In this document: one piece after another, positions 15,401-27,400 of the stretch
Numbering within the stretch: position 1 is the stretch's first letter
Layout of the letters: every line of letters starts with the position of its first letter
Source of the DNA: Mactromeris polynyma
Taxonomy: Eukaryota > Mollusca > Bivalvia > Venerida > Mactridae
Assembly (NCBI GenBank): GCA_032209605.1
Contig: JASFXZ010000004.1
Coordinates: forward strand, 36,304,401 to 36,368,400
Length of the DNA: 64,000 bases
Reading direction: 5' to 3'
Program-made: the position numbers and the translations under genes
The notes under the pieces: model-generated
What the model was told of the DNA's origin: nothing
Database searches by the model: none
Seen by the model: the letters and a program-made list of their open reading frames with translations, nothing else

Positions 15401-18400
15401 AGAGAGGAGAGAGACAGAGGGAGGAGGAGAGAGTGGGGGATAGACAAGGACAGAGAGGAGAGAGACAGAGGGAGGAGGAGAGAGTGGGGGAGAGACAAGG
15501 ACAGAGAGGAGAGAGACAGAGGGAGGAGGAGAGAGTGGGGGAGAGACAAGGACAGAGAGGAGAGAGACAGAGGGAGGAGGAGAGAGTGGGGGAGAGACAA
15601 GGACAGAGAGGAGAGAGACAGAGGGAGGAGGAGAGAGTGGGGGAGAGACAAGGACAGAGAGGAGAGAGACAGAGGGAGGAGGAGAGAGTGGGGGAGAGAC
15701 AAGGACAGAGAGGAGAGAGACAGAGGGAGGAGGAGAGAGTGGGGGGAGAGACAAGGACAGAGAGGAGAGAGACAGAGGGAGGAGGAGAGAGTGGGGGAGA
15801 GACAATGACAGAGAGGAGAGAGACAAACAGAGACCTCGAGAGATAGGAATGAAGAGAGAGTGGGGGGATAGACAAGGACAGAGAGGAGAGAGACAGAGGA
15901 CATAAATATATAACATAAAACAAGCATGATATACTGTTCCACCCCTGCCTAAAAGTCCATTATACAACAGTTTACTTCATTAATCATCTGATGTGTCATA
16001 CACGTTACTGATGTAAGAATTCCAAATTAGACCCCTACCTAGGTTGAAATCAAATAAAACAAAGTAATTAGTAATTGTCTCCGATTTTATGTTTTTTATT
16101 AATTGATAATAAATGATTTCACAACCACAAACATATTTCAAAACGGTCACAAATAACGGTACCAAAATATTCCCATTCAACTTTACTGTAAGTTATTTTT
16201 TGGTTCAGTATGTACATGTGTGTAATAAAACAATTCGTGCGGAAGCAAAACTATACAATACCTTTAAGTTTACAAACATCCCATCGAATATTTGGATCAG
16301 TTGTATAACACCATAGCGTCCCCTCTTCTTCCATCGGATCTCGGCAATAGTTAGCAGCATCGGAAACAGTATTATCAGGGAAGTATTCGGTTTTGTTTTG
16401 ACTGTGTATATGTGGTGTTTGTGAGTCCCAACGTTGACAGGTAAGTCCACTTACAGTAGTACTCAGCCATCCTGTATACTCACTAGGACTCCACTCTTCT
16501 AACTCTTGATAATATTTTATATACAAAAAGGAATGAAAAAGTCATGACGGAAATATTACACACTGAGTACTCATGTACCCTAAAAGCCGAAGGAGACATG
16601 CAAATGTATAATACTGCAAATCAACTTTCAATAATTCCATTGGTTAAAATGTCGCGTATATTATTCCATATAAACGGCTCTATCCGTATATATCGCCTTC
16701 TTAGAATTAAAAGGGCATATCTGCTAATATAAAGGTGTGAACCCATGTTACAAATTATTTTATCAATAATGTAAATTTGTACTTTTTACAACAAATCGTT
16801 TTCAAGAATTGCTTGGACGTTTTTATATTGAGTAAAGTTGTTTCATGTGATGGGTTAAGTTTAATACGAATTTGTTTTGGTTTCTGTATGCAATGTCTGC
16901 GAAGTTGTGATATATTAAGAAGTCGAAAGGTCAAGGTTTGATAATGTGCAATAAATTAGCCATGCAATCTAGTTTTCACAACAAACGTTGTTTTTACACT
17001 ATTCACGGCTTATATTAGCCAATGAGAGGATACCTAGATTCAACAATTCTGGAATAAAGCGCATTGTGATAACGTTGTTTTACACTATCCACGGCTTATA
17101 TTAGCCAATGAGAGGTTACCTAGATTCAACAATACTGGAATGAAGCGCATTGTGATAACGATAATATTGTGCTACCCAAGTAAAATGAGACGCTCATGTT
17201 TTATCCTAAACATTATTCATGGAATGTCGTACTTTTCTCAATCAAAACCTGTTAAACAGACGAGTTCACTTACATCCATGACCACTTTGTTACCATAGCA
17301 ACATAATTATGAAAATTATAAAAAAAAAATCAATACAAAAACAAACCAAACACGGTTGTTTTTTTCCAATTATTTTGTGTAAATTTAACAACATTCTGAT
17401 ACATAATTAACGCGGTACTGACGAAAAATAATATTAATTTAAGTACAAAAAATTAATTATTACTTTATGTAACACAGCATAACACAACTTTACTCACTTC
17501 TGATGGGACATTTTTCCCAGGTTGTTTCGGAATCGAGTGTATAACACCACAAATATCCACTATTCGATGGGTCTCTACAAAAATTCTCAGCAGCAGTAAC
17601 ATTTCCTTCAGGAAACATGCCATGACCTTTATCATTGTGATAGTGTGGAGTCACGGAATCCCATCTTTGACACGATCTTCCACTTTTTGTTGTATTCATT
17701 TTGCCCGTGTATGTTTTAGGGTTTTTTGACTCTAAGTCTGAAATTGCGAATTCGTATTTGTTCACCAATAATACTGGAGTGAAATATGAAATTTCATGCA
17801 ATTAAATACTTTAAAACCTGATGTGTTCATGCACACATACACATTTCTTCAAAAGGACTGTAAACTTATAATAATATTGATTACAACCCTATCACATACT
17901 TTAAAGTGTTCCCTAAGAGTTACTTAAGAATTTGTGCGCGATCTAGGAAAAGAGAGAGTAAGTTACTACAGGGAACGCCACATACACAAGACAATGCCTC
18001 CCCACACAGACCTTCGGGAAAACAACAGTCCACAAAACATCAGGCATTTGAGGAGGTACAAGGGTAAATATACAAGGGAACAGGGGCACAGAGGACAAAT
18101 AGGGGTATGTTAAGTACGAATAAACATACCCTGTAAAGGTAAATTATCTACAGGTTTCTCACAAATAAAATATCGAGCCAGATGTGTGTAACAGTCCTCT
18201 ACTTCCCATGTGTTGTTTTGGTTTGCTAGATGAAAACTCATACGTACACAGTCACCCTCAGGTCCAGGTTGGTCCGTGTTCCTACAATATAGAAAATGAC
18301 CGGTTACCAATATGTGTTCCTGTAACACAGACAGTGATAGTGACAAAAAAGTTAGAATATTTCAAACATATGTTGTTTAAATCGGCGAAGTAATTTTGCT

Positions 18401-21400
18401 TCAGTGTTGAGGCACAAATTACATCTTACTTGGTTTCACAATCATGTTGATGTCATTGGTTTCAGAACAGCGAACATGCTTAATAAGAAATGCTTAAATT
18501 ATTTAGGAATGGTTACTTACCGACTACAGTCAGTCAAGTATTTGGAAGTCATCCTAGTGTGTTGTTTCGTTTTGTTTGTTATGATCTTGTGTGCCACAGT
18601 ATGATTCTCATTGTGTTAGTTATGTTTGGGTGCTCATGTATTGTATATGTTCGATTGATTTAAATACTTCATCCGTCAGTAGAGTTCGTACGCATTGTTA
18701 AGCGGACACAACATAATTATGTTGGTATCTGCCAAATAAGGTATTTTTGTTTAAATGTTGGTTCCGTTATGGGGCCGTCACACCATAACGTTCTGGTCAG
18801 CGTTCTATGACGTTTGAGGAAACGTTGGTAATCGTCCGTGGTCGCTGGTATGGCGCCAGAAGAACGTTGTGTGAACGCTAGTGAACGATGGTAATCGTCG
18901 GTGATCGTCGGTGATCGGCGGAGAACGCTGGTCCGAAAATAAAGTTTTGAACATGCACAAAAGTTCTCATGGACACCAGCGTTCTTCAACGTTTAACTTT
19001 AAACGCTAGAGAACGCTGGAGAACGTTCGTGGAACGTTGCACGCGTTCGGCTATTGTTAGTCAGTCGTTTCCCTAGCGTTACTTGGTTGTTATAAATCGT
19101 TCACAATATTTGCTTTGCAGTGAACGACTCACTGGCGACCTGTCAACGACCACTGAACGGACCCCTAGCGCACACAGCGTGTGAATAACGTCAAACGAAC
19201 GTCATACACGTTAGTCACACGCTCAACACGCTCGTATAACGTTGTCTTATCGTTCGTCGCGCGCCAGTGACACGTCAGCACACGCTAATAGTTTTCAGGG
19301 GTGTCTTACTTGGTCGCTGGTACACGCTCCTCATGCGTTAGTCACACGCTAGTCATGCGTTAGTCACACGTTAATCACACGCCAGATGTGTCGACCTCAC
19401 CCTAGAACGCTCGAAAATTGAACGATTAAACATTCTAAGAACGTTCATAGAACGCTGACCAGAACGTTATGGTGTGACGGCCCCATTAAGCAAAGTACTT
19501 GGTAAGTGGTAAGCCTTCAAACTAGTTTAAGGCAATATACTGACAGATCCATGGGTATGAGGTCGTTGTGTTTCTAAGTATCTGCTCATGTAAGATCAAT
19601 GTCATATAGACTGCTATTACAACAACAGTTTCCGCTCTATACATAGAAACTACTTTTACATACGACCATCAATTGTAAATGCGCACACTGGTTATGGGTA
19701 GTTTGCGACCCTTATTTATTTTCAGATCACAACGACAATGACCAAGGTCACAGTGGCTTTTATTCATTGTTCATTTATTATTCTAGGCGATAAAGATCCG
19801 AGCTTATTTCTCAGTTCACGTTAATTGCATGTCAGGATTCCATCACTGAGGGTAAAACATTTGCAATTCTAAATTGGGAGATTAATTAAGTGAATTAGCG
19901 AATAATCACTAACCAAGCAGAAAATAAAACTGGTGACCCGTCCTGCCACAAAAATTGCTAAAATCCGTCAGCTTTAACAATTCTTGATATTCCTAAATAA
20001 ACAAAAAGAAACACAAACATAATAAATTGAATAAATAAATTAAAAACAGAAAATGAATATAAATTATCTTTGCGTTGTCCTTAAATTGTCAGTTCATATG
20101 TACTGATTCAGAAGTTTACTTCAAGAGACAAGAGTATTGCACATGTCGCTAATTCATTTACCAAGGCGCGCGCTTTGTATGAATTTGAGTAATGTTCCAC
20201 CGAACATGTTGATTGGATACTCCCGTCCAATGACCATGATCAACATGCTGTCGACTTTGCGTGAGTGAAGTATTTGAATATGTTTTGTCATTTTGTACAT
20301 TCATATGTTTGCATGCTTTACATTAGTAATGAACATATTATTAGATATGTCCATAACTGAATCAGATAAAACTATCTCAGAATATTTGGCAGCATATCAC
20401 ATGACATATTTCGTCAACTTTTTGTGGTTTGTATTTTAAAAAGAAAATTTATATAGAAAAAACACCGACATACCTATATGTGAATAATAGTTTGGATCAA
20501 CAACATTACTTGGGAACACTCTGGCTAAGGTATGATCATCCACTTTTACGTTTTTGTAAGTTCTCAGCATGTATTTAACAACAAATAATTCTTCTCTCGA
20601 ACGTATTGAAACCATTTTCATCCTACGCGCCCAACATTCATCTTCAGCAACTTGCCATGTAACAGGTTCGCCAGTGTATATGTTGTAACATTTCATAAAT
20701 GTAATCGAACATGCTGTAGAAGTAGACAATAGGATATGAAAAGAAACACATAAAAGCCTGAATTAGATATGCATATAATAAAGCAAAAGCACGCCACTTT
20801 ATGACTCGGTCACATGAAGAACTACAACAGTTTACAGGCCCCGTTACGGCCAAAACACTTAAACCCCTTGAGCAATCGCTTGATATGGGTCCGACCGATT
20901 ATTCGATGTTTTTCGGTCCAGTTGGAGCGCTGTATCGCCCTTGGATGTAAGATGAGCATGAGATGCGGGCTTCCTACTATTAAGGCCCGCATGTGCGCTT
21001 CGAAAGTATTCCGTACGGGACGCACACAGAGTCTATACGGTTTTGAAAGGACCCGAGCGTACAGGGAAGCCAAACGGGTCTTTGTTAGGGTTTCGCACGG
21101 GTAGTCTTGATTGTAGACGGTCGGTTTAGCGGTATTTACGGGTCAAGTTTTAATAAATCATTAGTCTGTCTACACATTTCATTCACAACTTCATTTAACA
21201 CATTCATGTTTGGTTTATATTTGATTATGTTCGATGGATCCAAAGAAGAGAAACATATTAAAAATTGATCTGCGTCACTGGACAGAGTTTGTTATAAAAT
21301 AACCGGAAATTCATAAATGTATTCCATGTTTTAATTGTTTATTTAAAACGAGAGGAGTATGATTAATAGATACGACAACTTTACCTTTGTAGATCAAAAT

Positions 21401-24400
21401 TGATGTACTGTTTTTGCTTATGTCTGTAATACAAGGCAAACGTTATTTATGTATCGAGATATTTATTAATCGTAGGTGTATTGTGTCCCCACAAACAATG
21501 AGAACGTTTCAGTTGTTGCTGGTATATTTTATATAATAGTAGCAGATGTAACGTATGTTATAGATGGATTAATGTAACTACATTCATAGAAATATTTAAC
21601 GATGTATAAAATACTTAATACATATAAACATTTTAAAAACTAGTTATATTCCGTGTTGTAAGACAGAAATTGGGCGACTGGGTCCAATATACTATTTCAT
21701 AGTCAAATTGCCCCATCGAATACATAGATATGAAGGCACAGTCCATATCAAATAGCAGGTTAGTTCAATGATCATGATTGTATAGGCGCATTTTCTGATT
21801 TTGAAAAAGAACATATAAATGAATTGATATCAAATCAGCGTGTTTATTATATAGCGTAATGGATACGCATCAGAATGGAAAAGCAGACTAACCGGGTTCG
21901 AATCCTGACATTCATGTTTTTTTATTATTTATTTCACGAAATATGTATGGGTGTATCGCAGCAAACTAGATATATATGTGTAAACATAAAACTATTTTGG
22001 CAAAAAAAGATTGAAAAGCGTTTCGTGTTGCCCAAGCAAGACAGAGACATTGTGTCAAAACTTCACGACTTCTGTGTACAAGAGGCTTCTAAGAAGCAGC
22101 CTGTGATTTCATTGTCTTGTCCATGAAAAAGAACTACAATGAATTTTATATGACTGGGGTGTCAGAAAAGAGGGTGACGCGAGTTAAAAGGACGGCAGTG
22201 AAACACGTTTCAAGAAAAACAAGAAGTAACAAGTAACATATCATGGGATTGTTTGATCTACCTGTGGTTAGCAATACAGTAAATGATATCATTTAAACAA
22301 GATTCATCAGCCTTTTTAACAAGTTCAGCACAGACACTGCTGATGAGCCATGCTAAACTGTATATACAAGCTTAAGCAATATTGTATACGATTATAAAAA
22401 TGATGATAACAATGTTCAGAATATAAATGGAAATAAAATATAACTTTATAATTTACCAATTAATAATTAAAGAAAATTATTTTCTAGAAGTATAAAATAT
22501 TTATCAGTGTGAATAAAAATAAAACATGTATGTGAGGCTTGAACCAGTAACCCCCCTAGCTTGCTTAGTGACCGCTCACCTAATTGAGCTACAGAGGCAA
22601 GCGTAATACATACTTGATTGTTCATGTTTCTAAAATGTGTACGACACAAGCGTTTATTGACCAAAACTCTAAATGATCACCCCTTTTATGTAAAGTGAAA
22701 CCGTCAGCTAATAAACACAGGTAAATAAACTATTTTTAGATATAGTTTTATGTTCTATTTTTATTTGTCTGTGAAAAGTAATATCAAGCTAGGTATCCTC
22801 GTAGACTACTTTTAGACCTTGTTTTTGCTCAATTTCTTAATGTGCAACCCTGAGTCATGCATCTGTGTATAAACCGATACATTGGGGCATACACTTGCAA
22901 ATAATTACTTTTGAACTTATTGGTTGGTGATAATCAGACATTTCTGTTCCACCATCAAAACGCAGATGGAAGACATCAGATATGACCTTACTTTCGAGGA
23001 TGATAATCTTGTCGTTATTTCATACTTATCTTAGTGCTGTTTTCAACCTTGTTGATATTGAGCTGCTCTTACAGATTCAACTTTCTTCCTCACAAGATCT
23101 CTTCTCACATCACAAATTAAGGGTATCGAACCTGACACACTGTGTCTTACACTGGCGTTTTTCAAGGGAGTCTACTGGCTGTGTCCGTCAACAGTGTGGT
23201 AAAGGAAGACGTCCCGAATCTACCACACATATTTCTTCTATTTCAAGACCTTTTGTGTTGTAAATCGTCCTATCGTTTCTTTGAATGTCTGTGCTTCTTT
23301 TGAGCAGTTTTCAGCGTTTCCAGATCAAACTTAATCCTTGAGTGGTTTGGCTTCTTGATCTTCTACAGACGGAGTTTGAAAAGGAGAGAACAAGTTGCTA
23401 CAGGGAACGCAACATACACAAGACAAAGCATCCCTTTCAGACCCCAGGAAAACAACAGTCCACACTGATGAGGTGCAGTGGTATCATCTGTAAATCGTGC
23501 GTACTTCGTACATGCCAAATCAAAGCGTTTGTTTACCAAGATGTAATCTATCTGGTTACGGTGCTTACCATTTTGACTGAGCTATGGTCTTCTTCTGGGT
23601 GGTTGGTGAGGTGCATGGTTGTTCTTTAGCGGTACATGGTTGACTGAATCGAATTACATACGTCTGCATATCGTTTGTCTCCTTCTTGCAGTGCATCAGA
23701 TATTTAACCTATCCGCGAACGAGTCCTCCCCGGCCTTGGTATTCAAGTCTCCATAAATATCCAACACGTACTTGTTTTGAGATCTTGTCAATGATCGTTT
23801 GCAGTTGTTGGTAAAACCTCATCATCGCTTCAACATCGCTGTAGCTTGATGTTGGAGCATATACCTCAATGATTGGATGTTGTATTGTGCTGCCCTTTAG
23901 TAGATCAGCCGGTTTGAAACCAGTCTGCAGTTCACGACAGCACTTGTAAACAAGAAATCCAACTCCTAGTTCAGGCTTCTTTTCGGCTTCCATTAAAGTA
24001 GATATCCTTCTTGTGTAAGTAGTTCTCCAATCTTTTCCATTGCATCTCACTGATACACTTAAACATTTGTGTAAATATTTATTCATGAAATTATTTCTCT
24101 ATAGAACAAGCTTTCATTTCGTACATAAATACATAACTTTGTGATAATATCAGAGGTCAGCGTACTGCAAGCTTGTTGGTAGATCCCTTTATAGTTAGCC
24201 ATCATGCTTCTAGCTTTGCTCTTTGTCGACAGGTATGACTCTATGATGTCGATCCTTTCTAAACGCGAAAACGGAGAGATGACGTTTGATCTTTGTATTT
24301 GCTCATATTAATGCGCCGTTAAAGTTTTCTCTTCAGTTGCGCCGACTTCAGATATGAATGCCAGTACAAAAAGGATTGATTACAAGTGTATTTTATCATG

Positions 24401-27400
24401 TATCTAAGCTCTACCTGCATTACCCATTGTTCGCAGTCTCTTATGTCTTATGTTTTGAGTTGTCAATTTGGAGTTTTCATATTTAAACTGTCCATGTTAA
24501 GGGTGAAAATTAGGACGGATGTATCCTTAAAAAAATCCCAATGGAGTTTTGCCACTGTCTGTTCTAAGGCAGTACTCCAATTTCATCCAGTACTTATGTT
24601 TGTGTCTTCTGTCGCTGTTGCCTTGTGCTTTGGGTGGCTTTGACCTTTAGACATTTAATGCTCAACATCCTAATTTCTTTTTACGTATAATGCAAAAAAT
24701 AATAAACGAGTAAAATGCATATAACAATTACCTGACTGACTATCAACATCTTCAGTCCTGTGAAACCCTGCAAGTAAACATTTTCAATTATATTGAATTG
24801 TGCAAGAATTTATAGTCGGAAGGTTTTTGTAAATATTGCAAAGACCTATTATCAGTTTGTTTTAATTAAATGCGTTTAATTTGAATCTCACAATTACCAA
24901 CTAACTTGATATAAAATGTATTCAATATTCGGCAAGTTGTGGGAAACAGCTATCTAAAGAGTTTCAGGTTGATGCATGTCATATTCTTATTTACCGTGAA
25001 AATTGTGTCCTTCTGTATCCAACAGTTGCTGATGATGCATTTCCACTGGACTATATATAGCTTGGAATCCTTCCTTCATCAAATGTTTATTTGGCACTAA
25101 TGACTTTGGTCCGATTGTGTACACTAATACCATCATTTCTGATTCGGATAACAATATAGATGGTGGCTGTTTGCAATTGGTATAGGCTACTGTGGGTGAA
25201 AACTGGTCTTTAACTTCCAGCACTGTGCCTGAAACATATTTAACACACACTTAATCTTACTTCAGTCCATAATCTTACAAAAGCATTGTCATGATTAGCA
25301 AACACGTTCGTCAAATTCAATATGAATACTTCGATGTATAGTAATCGCAAATAAACAATTATAATTTATTATTAAGGACTTGACAAAGAGATGAATTGAA
25401 AAATGGTTGGAACCATGATCTGTTATTTTATATAATATCGTTCGACTAAAAAGAGATAAAGTGGTTACAGGGAACGCTTCATACACACCGACCCCCGGGA
25501 AAACAACAGTCTACAACATAAGACACTGAAGAGGTGTAAGGGTAAACATGTATGGGAATAGGGGTGTAGAGAATGGTCTGGACGATCATAAAGAACAACT
25601 ATGGGGGACAGCACGGGGGTGAATACAAGTCAAGAAAGTTGGTAATAATAGCTGAAAAAAGTAGAAAAAGAACATGAATAGTATATCAAGTGAACGAATT
25701 GCACATGGGGAAAGGGAACTTAATGCCCCGGTCACAAGCGGCCGTACACCTGTCTGCGGGGCAGAAATTCTGTGCATTGGACGCATGGTGACGCACGTTT
25801 TTTAAGCCAACAGGAGCACGCAGGCCGCCGCAGGATGCTGTTGGACATGTCCAATAGTTTCTGCGGTAAGCTACATTTTTTCGTGAACGCACGTGACTCG
25901 TGCAGTCAACGCAAGGACGAGCACGGAAGGTTTGTTACTGGCACCAGATGTATATTGCTTCTGTGGTGGCTCAAAGATCGCCGCACAACCAACGTACTAG
26001 CACTGTGCGTTCGCTGTAGAGCGGAAGTATGTTCATTTTGGCATGTACACTTTTTGCCGCGCAGTATATAAGGCCGGTCTGCCCTGGGAAAAACATCATT
26101 AGTCACCTGCACTTTTCAAGCGCACAAGTATATAGTATTGCTGCCTTCTTCTTTCCAAGAGACGTCACCCCTATCCGATATAAGAGCCAAAATGAGGACA
26201 TGACGAATCTGTTACTCTGACTCGAGAAGGTCACGTACGCACTTCGTGCGAACATCGCGTGGGCTTCTTGCATTCGTCTTACAGAGCCGTAGGACTCGTA
26301 AACAGTAGTGCGGAGCCGCACCTTGCCGTACGTTGGTTTTACGTCACCTGTACAGGGTTGTACGTTCAACAAGCGGGTATTATGTTGGGGTTTCGTGCGG
26401 ACGATGCAAGACATCTGCAATGGCCCGTAAGGCGAACATAAGTTGCCTGTAGGATGTATGTGCAGTTGCTACAGTCGTGTCTAAATCGCGAAGAACCGTA
26501 GGGATTTGCCCGTAACCTGACCGCAGCTGCGGAAACTTACGTGCAAAAAACGCCCGGTGAGTTGTGACCGATGCATAATATACATAAAACACATAAATAT
26601 AAGTAATAACTATACAGCGATTTACACCTTAGAAACTCAAGCTGTCAACCTAATTACTGACATACATATACAAATATGGGCAGCACAACATCACACAAGG
26701 GACAAACGTCAGTATAAACTTAAATCATTAGACACCTAAGTACCACACAAATAAAAGGGTTGCGTTATAACTTCAGATACCACATGGAACCCATTATGTT
26801 AGTTCCAGAGCAACTGTTAAGGCCTACAAGGTCCCGAACATAATCCTAAAAGACTTCATCATCTGTCATATTCTACCGTATAAAGCATGGTGTACAAACA
26901 TAACTCCATTTAGTATTAAAGCATTAGTTTTCGGCGTGAAGTTGACAAAGGTGCTGAAATCTTTAAACTGTTGATTTATTTAAATCTTACAGGCGTTAGA
27001 AACCATTATGTCATGATTATTACTTGATATTTGCACCTCCTTAAAGGCCTTGTGTTTTATGAACTGTTGTTTTCCCGGATGTCTGTGTGGGGAGGCATTA
27101 TCGTATATATGCGGCGTTCCCTGTAGCAACTTATGTTTTGAGCATATTCTTTGATGTAGAGAGAATGTTATGACGTCGTGACATGTGTGTGAAAGTTAAG
27201 AATGAAAACATAAACGTACCTGACTGACATGATATGTAGAAATGTTTTACAGTGAGACGAAAAGAAAACTTGGGAATTGTTATATTCCACAATTCTTGAT
27301 AGTTTTTAATAGGAATATTTTGCAGGGACAGAGTTGACAAAATCATTGTAGGTAAGTTGCAATATTGAGTCATGTCACTGCCCCAATAGTCATACCGAGC

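Noticed and set aside
15079..15967. Long overlapping open frames on both strands rich in Arg-Glu or Ser-Leu-Pro
   Set aside because: They come from the 51-bp (17-codon) tandem repeat, which keeps several frames open at once; not a gene.
20814..21104. Plus and minus open frames of 80-96 codons near 20.8-21.1 kb
   Set aside because: GC-rich island starting caggccccgttacgg, probably another mobile element; no clear inverted ends or duplication, so not called.
25772..26592. Several overlapping open frames on both strands in a GC-rich block
   Set aside because: They lie inside the 852-bp nested element; low stop density follows from GC content, and no protein family is seen.
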